The notes: generated by a model from the sequence alone, not told the origin. A stretch of DNA of 64,000 bases from Streptosporangium violaceochromogenes (GCF_014654615.1 NZ_BNBB01000011.1:1-64000), one strand, 5' to 3'; shown: positions 13,947 through 23,294, counted from the first letter of the stretch. Numbers and translations: made by a program.

Positions 13947-14135
13947 ATCAAGTACCCGTGTGCTACGACACGTCGGTGTCGCGAACGAATGTCGATCACG
14001 GTTCGCGGCCGTGTCGGCCGTTGACGCAACTCGTCAGACCCCCAACGCTACCTGGAAATATGGACATATCTTCGGGCGATATAAGCCACTGAAGTAACAT
14101 AAGACACGCATTCGAACATTGGTTTGGAGAGTAGG

Positions 14136-15113
14136 ATGCGGATCACCGAGGAGCAGTCGCGGCTGCTCGCGATATGCATGGTCAAGGGCGTCAGCTGGTA
14201 CCTCGTCGCACGCGAGGCCCAGCGCCCGAACGGCCTGGCGCGCCTATGGTCGGGCGACATCATCGAGTCCTCTCCTGAGGCGAACAGAGCCAGAGCCCTC
14301 ATCGACGACAGCGTCCAGGAACTCGATCGCTACGTCGAGTCCGCCGTCCAGCAGGCCGAGATCGCGGCCCGCGGCGGAGCCCGGCTCGTCACCGTCCTGG
14401 ACAAGGAGTACCCCGCCACCCTCCGGTTGATCTTCAACCCTCCGCCGTTCCTGTTCGTTCGAGGCGAGCTGCGTGACGCGGACCTGCGCAGCGTGGCCGT
14501 GGTCGGCACCCGCCAGGCAAGCGAGGACGGGCTCCGCCGGGCACGCCGGATGTCCGGCCTGCTCACCGAACGTCAGGTCACCGTCGTTTCCGGCCTCGCC
14601 CGGGGCGTCGACACCGCGGCGCACACCGCGGCGCTCGATACCGGCGGAAGGACGATCGCGGTCGTGGGGACAGGCATCCTGCGCTGCTACCCGGCCGAGA
14701 ACCGCGCCCTGGCCGACCGAATCGCCGAAAACGGGGCCGTGGTCTCCCAGTTCTGGCCGGAGGCCAACGGCGCGACCTACACCTTCCCCCGCCGCAACGT
14801 CACCATGTCCGGCATCGCGCAAGGTACGGTGGTCATCGAAGCCGCGAGCACGTCCGGTGCGAAGATGCAGGCGCGCCTGGCGCTGGAACACGGCAAAAGG
14901 GTGTTTCTGCTCCGTAGCCTCACCGAATCCCAACCGTGGGCACAGGAGTACGTCAAGACGCGCGGGGCGCTCATGGTGGAAGACGTGGACGATGTCGTGA
15001 AGAGCCTGTCCGCTCCGGACCACATCCAAGCGGTCAACGCGTCCCGCGCTCAGCTGGCCCTCGACTTCGAAGACCTGAAATTGGAGGAGCCGTCCTCCGA
15101 GGCGCTGTGGTGA
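14136..15113 (+). CDS. DprA/Smf-fold protein, candidate ShosA-like antitoxin
   Basis: This 325-aa protein starts at ATG 14136 with GGAG seven bases upstream. It has a helical N-terminus and then the DprA Rossmann domain: VAVVGTRQASEDGLRRARR, SGLARGVDTAAHTAALDTGG, PRRNVTMSGIAQGTVVIEA and GAKMQARLALEHGKRVF. In transformation DprA loads RecA on single-stranded DNA. However, this copy is not in a recG/topA/dprA chromosomal context: its stop overlaps a phosphoribosyltransferase gene (GTGA) and it lies beside integrase relics. DprA + PRTase is the composition I recall for the ShosTA toxin-antitoxin/anti-phage system, with DprA as antitoxin. Identity inferred. Confidence 0.8.
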   Translation: MRITEEQSRLLAICMVKGVSWYLVAREAQRPNGLARLWSGDIIESSPEANRARALIDDSVQELDRYVESAVQQAEIAARGGARLVTVLDKEYPATLRLIFNPPPFLFVRGELRDADLRSVAVVGTRQASEDGLRRARRMSGLLTERQVTVVSGLARGVDTAAHTAALDTGGRTIAVVGTGILRCYPAENRALADRIAENGAVVSQFWPEANGATYTFPRRNVTMSGIAQGTVVIEAASTSGAKMQARLALEHGKRVFLLRSLTESQPWAQEYVKTRGALMVEDVDDVVKSLSAPDHIQAVNASRAQLALDFEDLKLEEPSSEALW

Positions 15114-15871
15114 CCGGACCAGGACGCCCGGCCTATGGCGACGGCCCACCCCCCACGGGTTTCGGCAGTTGCGGCGAATGCCCCTACTTACAGGCGGGGC
15201 ACGTCCGCATCTGCCACGAGTGCGCGTCGGAGAGCTTTCAGCCGCCGAACGAACCCGACTGCCCGATCTGCCACCAGACGCTGCGAGACGGGGAGCCCAC
15301 CTGCTCCAACAAGCTCTGCAACGATCCACGGCGCGCTTTCGAGCGGACGGTCGTCGTCGGAGTCAAGGCCGGAACCTTGGAACAGGGGGTCCTGCGGCTC
15401 AAGGGCGGAGCATACGGGTGGGGGATGATCTTCGCGCGGATCATCCTGGGCCACCTCCACACCAGCCCGGAGCTCGTCGACGGGGTGGACGCCATCATCC
15501 CGATGCCCGCCTACCTGGAGCCGCACCAGGAACGCAAAGGGAATGATCACACCGGGTACGTCATCGAACGAGCGATGGCCGAAGACAATGGAAACCTCCC
15601 GTTCGTGTTGGATCCGCCGCTCATCGAGAAGACGCGAGCCACCCCCCGAATGCGGGACACGAGTTCCCTCATCGAGCGCCGGCTCGCGGCGCACGAGCTG
15701 TACGCCGCGCTGCGCGTGCCGGACCCGGCTCGGGTGCGAGGTCGGCGCATCATGGTCTACGACGACGTTTTCACCGCCGGCAGTAGCCTTAACGCGGTCG
15801 CCAAGCGGCTCAAGGCGAGCGGCGCGGCGGGGGTGTGCGGGCTCACCCTGGCTCGCGCTCGGTGGCGGTGA
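15110..15871 (+). CDS. zinc-ribbon phosphoribosyltransferase (ComF/ShosT-like)
   Basis: The GTG start at 15110 overlaps the DprA stop. Residues 20-75 contain several Cys pairs (CGEC, CHEC, CPIC, CSNKLC), fitting one or two zinc ribbons. The C-terminal half is a PRTase fold with the PRPP-binding loop RRIMVYDDVFTAGSSL near residue 220. ComF proteins have this arrangement, and so does the toxin half of ShosTA-type pairs. The tight coupling to a DprA homologue and the accessory location favour a defence or toxin-antitoxin role over competence or nucleotide salvage. Confidence 0.78.
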   Translation: MTGPGRPAYGDGPPPTGFGSCGECPYLQAGHVRICHECASESFQPPNEPDCPICHQTLRDGEPTCSNKLCNDPRRAFERTVVVGVKAGTLEQGVLRLKGGAYGWGMIFARIILGHLHTSPELVDGVDAIIPMPAYLEPHQERKGNDHTGYVIERAMAEDNGNLPFVLDPPLIEKTRATPRMRDTSSLIERRLAAHELYAALRVPDPARVRGRRIMVYDDVFTAGSSLNAVAKRLKASGAAGVCGLTLARARWR

Positions 15872-16516
15872 ACGTCAGCGAGGGCGCGGAGATCACCGGA
15901 ACCTCGACCACCCGGCCCGCCTCTCCGCAGGTCAGCGCCCCCCGGCTCGGTGACCGGGTGCGCCGGGTGCGATGGAGACAGCCGGCGATTCGTTGACGAG
16001 GCGCGGCGCCACACGGCGACCCCGTCCTCCGGACGGCGCGCAGGCCCCGGTTGTGTACCGGGCAGACGGGCCACGTTCTCCAGGTCACCTCCATGACCAC
16101 TTCCTGGGCGGCGTCGGCCACACGCGTTCGAGGAGTTCCCGCGTGAAGGGAGTGGACACGCCCCACTCCTCCATCAGGCAGGCCGGCTCGACGATGGGTT
16201 CGGCGTCGGGGGCACCGTCGCGCAACCCCGTGTGGACGCGGACGCTCAGCCCGTCGACGGCCTGATCGAGTTCGTCGGCCCGTCCGTGGGGACGCATGCC
16301 GCAGTGTCTCCCGCCCCGCGGATCCCGGCAAGCGAGATTTCACCCGTCACCAGATGCGGGACAGGTCCGGGCGGGCGAGGGCGGAGGCACCGTCGACTAC
16401 GCTGCCGGAAACCCCTCGAAAAAACATCGGCGGCTGTGTTGATCCGCGCGGTCCCCGTTCGACCTAAGAACGAGAGGGCCCAAGACGAGGCCCGGACACC
16501 TCAGGGAGACAGACCC
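15872..16516. other. non-coding 645-bp stretch holding one decayed gene
   Basis: Apart from the minus-strand frameshifted remnant at 15975-16297, I see no supported gene. The right end (16440-16516) must contain the promoter for the YCII-ECF42 operon. This stretch is the transition between the integrated accessory DNA and the ordinary chromosome-type genes. Confidence 0.45.
15975..16297 (-). pseudogene. frameshifted small hypothetical protein
   Basis: Reading leftward from ATG 16297, DELDQAVDGLSVRVHTGLRD and CLMEEWGVSTPFTRELLERVWPT run to a stop at 16085. A different frame picks up at about 16110 with AAQEVVMEVTWRTWPVCPVHNRGLRAVR. The two halves join as one plausible protein if one base is corrected in the CCGCCCAGG stretch. 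I know of similarly built unnamed actinobacterial proteins but cannot name the family. Confidence 0.42.
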
Positions 16517-16936
16517 GTGAAGTACATGCTGATCATGCGCGCCACCGACGAGGCCTTCGAGAAGATGGCGGGCGTCGACTTCGACGAGATGCTCGAGACC
16601 GTCGGCAGGTACAACGACGAGCTGATCCGGGCCGGTGTGCTGGTCGCCGCGGAGGGGCTCGCCGACGCCGCCGAGGGCGTGGTCGTCGACTACTCCTCCG
16701 AGCCGCCCGTGATCACCGACGGCCCGTACGGCGAGACCAAAGAGCTGTTCGGCGGGTTCTACATCCTCAACGTGGCCTCCAAGGAGGAGGCCGTCGAGTG
16801 GGCCAAGCGGTCGCCGGTCACCGGCGCGGGCTTCAAGACCGAGGTCCGCCGGGTCACCACGATCGACGAGTTCCCGCAGAACAACGAGTGGGTTCAGAAG
16901 GAGCGGGCGTGGCGTGAGGCCACCGGCCAGCTCTGA
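16517..16936 (+). CDS. YCII/DGPF-domain protein, partner of the ECF42 sigma factor
   Basis: A GTG start behind CAGGGAG gives a 139-aa protein (KYMLIMRATDEAFEKM...) carrying the DGPYGETKELFGGFYI block that names the DGPF/YCII family. These small ferredoxin-like-fold proteins are the regular genomic partners of ECF42 sigma factors and are thought to influence their activity. The gene ends 14 bp before the sigma factor start, as expected for the pair. Confidence 0.88.
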   Translation: MKYMLIMRATDEAFEKMAGVDFDEMLETVGRYNDELIRAGVLVAAEGLADAAEGVVVDYSSEPPVITDGPYGETKELFGGFYILNVASKEEAVEWAKRSPVTGAGFKTEVRRVTTIDEFPQNNEWVQKERAWREATGQL

Positions 16937-16950
16937 GCGGATCGCGGAAG

Positions 16951-18237
16951 ATGGCAGATCCCACCGGCCGTGAGGCCGTCGCCGCCGTCTGGCGGATCGA
17001 GTCCGCGCGGATCGTCGGCGCGCTCGCGCGCTACACCGGCGACTTCGCGCTGGCCGAGGACCTCGCTCAGGAGGCGCTGGCCGAGGCGCTGGTGACCTGG
17101 CCGCGTGAGGGTGTGCCCCGCCACCCCGCGGGGTGGCTGCTCACCGTCGGCCGGCGCCGCGCGGTCGACGCGTTCCGCCGGCGTTCGGCCCTGGACGGCA
17201 GGTACGCCGCCCTCGCCCGCGACCTGGGCGAGGGGGGCGCCGCCTCGGGGGGAGCGCCCGCCGATCCGGTCCGGGACGCCGGGGACGTGCTGTGGGACCC
17301 GGACCAGATCGACGACGACATGCTCGCGTTGATGTTCCTGTCCTGCCATCCCGTCCTGTCGCGGGAGGCGAGGGTGGCGCTGACCCTGCGGGTGGTCGGC
17401 GGTCTGACGAGCGACGAGATCGCCAGGGTGTTCCTCGTCCCGACCGCCACCGTGCAGGCCCGGATCACGCGGGCGAAGAAGACCCTCGGGGCGGTCCGGG
17501 CTCCGTTCGAGGTGCCGCCGGCCGAGGAGCGGGTCAAACGGCTCGGCTCGGTGCTCAGCGTGATCTACCTGATCTTCACCGAGGGGTCCTCGGCCGGTTC
17601 CGGTGACGATCTGATCCGGCTCGACCTCGCCGGCGAGGCGCAGCGCCTCTCGCGGGTGCTGGCCCGGCTGATGCCGGACGAGCCCGAGGTCCACGGCCTG
17701 CTGGCGTTGCTGGAGCTGACGGCGGCGCGCTTCCCCGCCCGCACCGGGCCGGACGGCGAGCCGGTACTGCTGGAGCACCAGGAACGCCGCCGCTGGGATC
17801 ACGCCGCGATCCGCCGGGGACGGGCCGCCCTGGCCCGCGCCGGGAAGGCCGGCCGGGGCCTGGGCGCCTACGGCCTGCAGGCGGCGATCGCCGAATGCCA
17901 CGCCGTCGCCCCCTCCGTCGAGGCGACGGACTGGGAGCGCGTCGTGCTCGTCTACGAGGCGCTCGGCCGGCTCTCGCCGTCACCCGTGGTCGACCTCAAC
18001 CGGGCGGTGGCGGTCTCCATGGCCAGGGGACCGGCCGCGGCGCTGCCGATCGTGGACGAGCTGGCGGCCTCCCAGGAGCTGCCGAACTCGCACCTGCTGC
18101 CGAGCGTCCGCGGGGAACTGCTCACCCGCCTGGGGCGCGTCGACGAGGCGCGCACCGAACTGGAGCACGCCGTACGGCTGTGCGGCAACGAGCGCGAGCG
18201 GACGGTGCTGGAACGCAAGCTCGACGCCCTCGGCTGA
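16951..18237 (+). CDS. ECF42-type RNA polymerase sigma factor (DUF6596)
   Basis: This 428-aa protein has sigma region 2 in the first ~90 residues (FALAEDLAQEALAEALVTWP) and region 4 at about 140-180 (LTLRVVGGLTSDEIARVFLV, ATVQARITRAKKTL). A long C-terminal extension of ~230 residues with TPR-like helices (LVYEALGRLSPSPVVDLNRA) replaces an anti-sigma partner. That extension and the upstream DGPF gene define group ECF42. No separate anti-sigma gene is present, so control is probably through the extension. Confidence 0.9.
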   Translation: MADPTGREAVAAVWRIESARIVGALARYTGDFALAEDLAQEALAEALVTWPREGVPRHPAGWLLTVGRRRAVDAFRRRSALDGRYAALARDLGEGGAASGGAPADPVRDAGDVLWDPDQIDDDMLALMFLSCHPVLSREARVALTLRVVGGLTSDEIARVFLVPTATVQARITRAKKTLGAVRAPFEVPPAEERVKRLGSVLSVIYLIFTEGSSAGSGDDLIRLDLAGEAQRLSRVLARLMPDEPEVHGLLALLELTAARFPARTGPDGEPVLLEHQERRRWDHAAIRRGRAALARAGKAGRGLGAYGLQAAIAECHAVAPSVEATDWERVVLVYEALGRLSPSPVVDLNRAVAVSMARGPAAALPIVDELAASQELPNSHLLPSVRGELLTRLGRVDEARTELEHAVRLCGNERERTVLERKLDALG

Positions 18238-18356
18238 CCGGCCGGCCCGTCGGACCGCCCGAGCCGGAACGCGCCGCCCTCGCGCACGTCAACCCCGCGG
18301 ACGTGGCCGCTCACGTCCGCCGGCGGCCGCGATCGGGGACGCCGGCCTGGCTCCGC

Positions 18357-18412
18357 GCTCTACGCCGGCTTCCTGACGGCCGAGGCTCTACGCCGGCTCC
18401 CTGACGGCCGAG
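18357..18412. repeat. 28-bp tandem duplication at the 3' end of the oxidoreductase gene
   Basis: 18357-18384 and 18385-18412 differ at one base. The right copy contains the last codons and stop of the leftward oxidoreductase (AVREPA-stop), and the left copy repeats the same coding end and stop downstream of it. This is a small replication-slippage event between two convergent genes. Confidence 0.85.
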
Positions 18413-19584
18413 CCCGCCGCGGCTCCGCTCCGCACGACGGGGCGGCGCCGAACCGGCAGCCCGAGCGTCGGGTTGGCGACGCTCCAGGCGGCGCCCTTGC
18501 AGACCAGTTCCTTGTAGAGGGCGGCGAGCCGTCCGGTCAGCACCGCCCGCACGGCGCGGTCGTCGGCGGTGACGTACTGGATCAAGCCCTCCTCGCGGCC
18601 CAGTGAGATGCACTGGTTGAAGTAGCGGATCGGCACGTTCGGGAGCTTTCCGCCGGTCAGGCGTGCCGCGATCGCGTCGGCGGCCTGCCACGCGGTCGGG
18701 CCTCCCGAGGCGCACGACATCCGCAGCGGCTTGTTCCCGGGGCCCGTCGCCATGGCCGCGTCGCCGACGGCGTACACGTCCGGGTGCGAGACCGAGCGCA
18801 TGGTCCCGTCGACCACGATCTGGCCGGTGCCGGTGACCTCCAGGGCGGTCTCCTTCGCGATCGGGTGGACGGCGAAGCCGGTGGTCCACACGGTGACCGC
18901 GGCCGGAATGACCCCGCCGCCGGCGGTTTCGACACGGTCGGCGGCGACGCCGGTGACAGTGGCGCGCTCGTGCACGGTGATCCCGAGTCTGCCGAAGACC
19001 TTCCGAAGGTGCCCGCGGCCCTTGGGCGAGAGCCGGTCGCCGAGATCGCCGCGGGTGGCGAGGGCGACGTCGAGGTTCGGGCGGGTCTCGGCGATCTCGG
19101 CCGCGGCCTCCAGGCCGGTGAGGCCGCCGCCGACGACGACCACGGTCTGCCCGGCTCCGAGGCGGGCCAGGCGCTCACGCAGCCGGAGTGCTCCGGGACG
19201 GCCGGAGATCTCATAGGCGTGCTCGGCGACCCCGGGGACGCCTTGGGCGTCCCAGCCGCTGCCGAGGGCGTAGACGAGCGTGTCGTAGGCGAGTTCCCCG
19301 GCGCCGTTCGCGCCGGCGACGGCGACGGTCTTGCGGTCGACGTCGACGCCCGTGACCTTCGCGATCCTCAGCTCCACGCCGGTGCCCGCGAACATCTCGC
19401 CGAACGGCCGGGGCTTGAGATCCTGGCCGGTGGCCAGCTGGTGCATGCGGACACGTTCGACGAAGTCGGGCTCGGCGTTGACGAGGGTGACGGCGGCGTC
19501 GGCGCGGCGGAGCCGTCTGGCGAGGCGCCCGGCGGCGACGGCTCCGGCGTATCCGGCTCCGAGGACGATGATGCGGTGCTGCAT
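18388..19584 (-). CDS. NDH-2-like FAD/NAD(P)-dependent oxidoreductase
   Basis: The 398-aa protein has an N-terminal FAD Rossmann motif (RIIVLGAGYAGAVAAGRLAR), an internal NAD(P) motif (TVVVVGGGLTGLEAAAEIAE, about residue 150) and a C-terminal FAD contact (PDVYAVGDAAMATGPGN). This is the pyridine-nucleotide-disulfide oxidoreductase/NDH-2 layout without redox cysteines. AGGAGC precedes the ATG. It lies downstream of the ECF41-type sigma gene, and ECF41 factors are typically linked to oxidoreductases of a COE (carboxymuconolactone decarboxylase/oxidoreductase/epimerase) set, so it is the likely regulon member. Confidence 0.85.
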   Translation of the reverse strand: MQHRIIVLGAGYAGAVAAGRLARRLRRADAAVTLVNAEPDFVERVRMHQLATGQDLKPRPFGEMFAGTGVELRIAKVTGVDVDRKTVAVAGANGAGELAYDTLVYALGSGWDAQGVPGVAEHAYEISGRPGALRLRERLARLGAGQTVVVVGGGLTGLEAAAEIAETRPNLDVALATRGDLGDRLSPKGRGHLRKVFGRLGITVHERATVTGVAADRVETAGGGVIPAAVTVWTTGFAVHPIAKETALEVTGTGQIVVDGTMRSVSHPDVYAVGDAAMATGPGNKPLRMSCASGGPTAWQAADAIAARLTGGKLPNVPIRYFNQCISLGREEGLIQYVTADDRAVRAVLTGRLAALYKELVCKGAAWSVANPTLGLPVRRRPVVRSGAAAGSAVREPA

Positions 19585-19676
19585 GCTTCTGCTCCTGTCG
19601 TGCGCGGTCTGCCCCTTGAACCGGGCGGCACGCCGTTTCCTGACGGGAACGCGATGTGAAGCACCTCACATGATGC

Positions 19677-20621
19677 TCAGAAGGCGTTGAACAGGGGCTC
19701 TCCGTGGTCGGTGGCCGCCCAGCGCGCGGTCGCGCGTTCGAGCTTGTCGGGGTTGGCCTGGTTGCGGAACGCGGCGACGCCCTCGGCGGTGATCTCCAGG
19801 CACATGACGCCGACGACCCGGCCGTCCACGACGGCGACGACGGCGGGGCCGCCGTTGGCGGTGCAGACGTAGAGCCCGGGCGCGCCTCCGACGATGGCGC
19901 GCTTGGCCTCGCCGGGTTTGAACAGGCCCCGCAGGAACTTCGCGACCGCGACGGCGCCCTCGATCGCCTTGACACGGGCGGGGACCTTCCCGCCGCCGTC
20001 GCCGATCCCGACGGCGTCCTCGGTGAGCAGGCGCACGAGCGGCTCGATCCGGCCGCCGGCGGCGGCTGCCAGGAACTCCTCGACGACCCGCCGGGCGGCG
20101 GCCTCGTCGATCTCGGCGCGGGGCCTGCCGTCCGCGACGTGCTTCTTGGCGCGGTGGAGGATCTGCTGGCCGGCGGCCTCGGTGATGTCGAGGATCTCGG
20201 CGATTTCCCGGTGCGGGTAGCCGAAGGCCTCCCGCAGCACGTAGACCGCCCGCTCATTGGGGGAGAGGCGCTCCATGAGGGTGAGGACCGCGTACGAGAC
20301 CGATTCGCGCTGCTCGGCGGTGTCTGCCGGGCCGAGCATCGGGTCTCCGGCGAGCAGCGGTTCGGGGAGCCACTGGCCCACGTAGGTCTCGCGGCGCGCC
20401 CGCGCGGAGGTGAGCTGGTTGAGGCACAGGTTGGTGAGGACCTTCGTCAGCCAGGCCTCGGGGACGTCGACGCGGTCGGCGTCGGCGGCCTGCCACCGCA
20501 GGAACGTCTCCTGCACGGTGTCCTCGGCTTCCGCGGCGGAGCCGAGGAGGCGGTAGGCGATGGCCTCCAGGCGCGGCCTGAACGCCTCGAACCGGTCGAC
20601 GTCGTCCGCGGTCAAGGGCAT
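19677..20621 (-). CDS. sigJ: ECF41-type sigma factor with SnoaL-like C-terminal domain (SigJ-like)
   Basis: This is a 314-aa protein: region 2 (FEAFRPRLEAIAYRLLGSAA, then EDTVQETFLRW), region 4 at about 120-170 (VYVLREAFGYPHREIAEIL) and a C-terminal NTF2/SnoaL-like domain from ~residue 185 (VVEEFLAAAAGGRIEPLVRL). ECF41 proteins use that domain as a built-in regulator instead of an anti-sigma factor. The TAGGAT hexamer about 7 bases before the ATG, with no Shine-Dalgarno, suggests a leaderless transcript. It precedes the oxidoreductase in the same direction. Confidence 0.88.
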   Translation of the reverse strand: MPLTADDVDRFEAFRPRLEAIAYRLLGSAAEAEDTVQETFLRWQAADADRVDVPEAWLTKVLTNLCLNQLTSARARRETYVGQWLPEPLLAGDPMLGPADTAEQRESVSYAVLTLMERLSPNERAVYVLREAFGYPHREIAEILDITEAAGQQILHRAKKHVADGRPRAEIDEAAARRVVEEFLAAAAGGRIEPLVRLLTEDAVGIGDGGGKVPARVKAIEGAVAVAKFLRGLFKPGEAKRAIVGGAPGLYVCTANGGPAVVAVVDGRVVGVMCLEITAEGVAAFRNQANPDKLERATARWAATDHGEPLFNAF

Positions 20622-20770
20622 GCCCCGATCCTAGGTCGCGCGGCACCCGTCCAGGCCGGTCCGCCAAGGACGAGCCGTCGGTGCTTCCGAGGCGGTCAGC
20701 CCCGCGCTCGCCGATGACGCCGGCGAGCAGGCCGTCGGCCTCCGTCCGGAGGCCGCGGCCGATGACTCCT

Positions 20771-21433
20771 TCAGGTCGGAGGCGAGGACGATCGGCCGGG
20801 GGTCGCCGGCGTGATGCCGAGCCGAGCCAGCTGCCGGTCGTGCGGACGGCTGAGCAGCAGCAGCGCCGTGATCGCCCCGGCAAGGGCGCAGGCCATGTCC
20901 CACTGGGTGTCCCACTGGTCGCCCTGGACGGCGAGGAAGGCGTCGGCGGCCTCCCCCGCGACCAGCGCCGCCCACCACTCCAGCATCTCGAAGAAGGCGC
21001 TGAAAGCCAGGCAGGCGCAGACCGTCAGCGGAGCCAGCCAGGCGCTGCCGCGCAGCGGGGAGGTCCGCACCAGTAGCTCGCGCACCAGAACGGCGGGGAC
21101 GAAACCCTGCATCACATGGCCCAGGCGGTCATAGGGGTTGCGTGACAGCTCCAGCGCATCCTGCAACCAGTGACCGAACGGAACCCGGGCGTAGGTGTAG
21201 TGCCCCCCGACGATCAGAACCAGGGCGTGTACGGCCAGCAGACAGCAGGTCAGCGAGGTGAGCGGAAAGCGCCGCCAGGTCAGCGCGATCAGCGGTAGCC
21301 CACCGATCACCCAGAAGACCTCCAGCAGCCAGGTGAACCGGTCATGGGGCCGCAGCCCCGAAACCACCAGCGCGGCGAGCACTCCGGCGGCCAGCACCGG
21401 GGGCAGCCACCGTACGACAGGAACGCGGATCAT
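20771..21433 (-). CDS. DUF2238 (YjdF-like) membrane protein
   Basis: The 220-aa protein has about six membrane segments, beginning WLPPVLAAGVLAALVVSGL and including LTSLTCCLLAVHALVLIVGG and ITALLLLSR. The family block HYTYARVPFG, NPYDRLGHVMQGFVPA and the acidic FFEMLEWWAAL, DQWDTQWDMACAL identify it as DUF2238. Function is unknown. It stands alone on the minus strand and ends about 150 bp from the sigma factor gene. Confidence 0.85.
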   Translation of the reverse strand: MIRVPVVRWLPPVLAAGVLAALVVSGLRPHDRFTWLLEVFWVIGGLPLIALTWRRFPLTSLTCCLLAVHALVLIVGGHYTYARVPFGHWLQDALELSRNPYDRLGHVMQGFVPAVLVRELLVRTSPLRGSAWLAPLTVCACLAFSAFFEMLEWWAALVAGEAADAFLAVQGDQWDTQWDMACALAGAITALLLLSRPHDRQLARLGITPATPGRSSSPPT

Positions 21434-21834
21434 GGATCAACCTCGGCAACATCCGACGACAGGGAGGACGTGGTACCGCGTCGCGACCGCTCCTCACCGG
21501 AGTGCGGCGCGGCGACCGGATCACCACGTGCGTGCGGCTCGGTCGCCGGCAGGGCTTCGGCGAGGTGGCGTTGACGATCACGATGTCCGGTTAAGCACGT
21601 AAGCCCTTATACAGCGGCACGACAACCACCGTTGTGAACGGACAGGAATGGACTATCCGGATCATGCGATCACCCGAACCCAATGATCGCCTGCCGGTCA
21701 CGGCTGTGGGAACCCGGACAAGGTCTCGATCTTTGAGCGCGAAGTCTGCCGTCCGGGCGCACCTGAATGTGGATTGAAACGGTACGGCGGGCAAGGCGAT
21801 GATCGAACCCGGAACGGTGCGCGAAGGGAGACCC
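21434..21834. other. divergent intergenic region between the DUF2238 and MFS genes
   Basis: No gene is supported. It contains promoters for both flanking genes, which I cannot place securely, and a weak dyad ACAAC-CACC-GTTGT near 21628. The segment 21590-21780 is less GC-rich than its surroundings. Confidence 0.4.
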
Positions 21835-23058
21835 ATGGAGTCCCAGCCGGCGTCGGGCACACCTCAGCGGGCCGCGGGGTCTCCGCCCCGCTCCCCCTGG
21901 TCGACGATCGCCGTCGTCTACCTGGGCGGGGTCGTCGCGGCGATGGGCTTCGGCAAGTTCGCCTCGGTCGGGCCCGAGGTGGCCGGACAGCTCGGGCTGT
22001 CGCTGTCGCAACTGGGCTGGGTGATCTCGGCGGTCGTCGGTGTCGGCGCGGCCGCCGGGCTGCCCGCCGGATACCTGGTACGCCGCTTCGGCGCGGAGCG
22101 GTCGCTGGTCACCGGCCTGACGCTGATCGCGGCGGCGAGCGCGGCCGGCGCGGCCGCCGGTGACTTCGCCTGGCTGCTGACCGCCCGCGGCGTGGAGGGG
22201 GTCGGATACCTCCTGGTCACCATCGCCTGCCCGGCGCTGGTCATGCGGCTGGCCACCGAGCGGGACCGCGGCACGGCCCTGTCGATCTGGGCCACGTTCG
22301 TCCCGATGGGCATCGGCGTGAGCACACTCGCCGGGGGCGCGATCGGTTCCGCCCTGGGCTGGCGCGGCTGGATCGGCGTGATCGCCGCGCTGACGTTCGC
22401 GACGGCGCTCGTGGTGTGGGTGAGGCTGCCGCGTGGGCCGGGACGGCGGGCCGTGGCCGGTCCCGTGCCCCGGGCCGGGGCGCTGGTGTGGCCGGCGACG
22501 CTGGCCGTGGCGTTCTGCCTGGCCGCGCTGGTGACCGTTCCGGTGGTCGTGCTGCTGCCCACCCTGCTCATCGAGCGGCACGGGCAGTCGGCCTCCGCCG
22601 CCGGCGCGGTCACCTCGGTGGTCTCGCTGCTGAGCGTCCTGGGCGGGCTGGCCGTGGGGGTGCTGCTGCGCCGGGGCACGCCGGTGAGGGTGCTGGCGCT
22701 CGCCGGGCCGGCCACCGTACCGGCGGCCTGGTTCATGTTCGGCGGCCCGACGTCGGCGGCGGCCGTGGAAGGAGGCGCGGCGGTCATCTCGATCGAGAAC
22801 GGGTTCCTGGGCGCCCTCGTCTTCACCGCCCTCCCGATGGTGCTGGAGCGGCTCGACCACGCCGACATCGGCAACGGCGTGGTCGCCCAGGCGGGCAGTC
22901 TGGGCTCGTTGCTCGGCCCGCCGTTGTTCGGCCTGGTGGCCACCGGGTGGGGCTTCCCGGCGCTGGTGCCGGTCATCGCCGTCGGGATCACGGCGGCCGT
23001 CGGCGCGTTGCTGCTGGTGGGCGGGCGGACGTCACGGCATCGGCCGGGCACGGGCTGA
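21835..23058 (+). CDS. major facilitator superfamily transporter (CynX/NreB-like)
   Basis: The ATG at 21835 with GGGAG is preferred over an in-frame ATG 36 bases earlier. The ~407-aa protein has 12 predicted membrane spans, including STIAVVYLGGVVAAMGFGKF, VGVGAAAGLPAGYLVRRFGA with the loop Arg-rich motif, and a central polar loop near residue 200 (RLPRGPGRRAVAG). It is probably a drug or metabolite/proton antiporter; the substrate cannot be read. A GC-rich GGCCC pentamer tract at ~23145-23170 lies downstream, followed by the tetR operator. Confidence 0.85.
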   Translation: MESQPASGTPQRAAGSPPRSPWSTIAVVYLGGVVAAMGFGKFASVGPEVAGQLGLSLSQLGWVISAVVGVGAAAGLPAGYLVRRFGAERSLVTGLTLIAAASAAGAAAGDFAWLLTARGVEGVGYLLVTIACPALVMRLATERDRGTALSIWATFVPMGIGVSTLAGGAIGSALGWRGWIGVIAALTFATALVVWVRLPRGPGRRAVAGPVPRAGALVWPATLAVAFCLAALVTVPVVVLLPTLLIERHGQSASAAGAVTSVVSLLSVLGGLAVGVLLRRGTPVRVLALAGPATVPAAWFMFGGPTSAAAVEGGAAVISIENGFLGALVFTALPMVLERLDHADIGNGVVAQAGSLGSLLGPPLFGLVATGWGFPALVPVIAVGITAAVGALLLVGGRTSRHRPGTG

Positions 23059-23294
23059 GCCTCGCAGGGCGACGGCCCGGTGACGTCGGCGGACACGCCG
23101 TGGAGCGATCGGTGACCACACGCCACCCCGCGCCCGCCCCAACCCAACCCGGCCCGGCCCGGCCCGGCCGCGACGGTCAGCGCGGCCGGGACAACCGAGC
23201 GGTCAGCGGCTCGGCCCGCGACGTGATCCGCTTCCGGGGAAGCGCGCGAGACCCCCTCTTGATCAATACGGCGGCAGGGCGTAGCGTGACGGAT

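Noticed and set aside
23140..23175. GGCCC pentamer tract upstream of tetR as a regulatory element
   Set aside because: Simple GC-rich slippage repeat after the MFS gene; the palindrome at 23295 is the better regulatory candidate.
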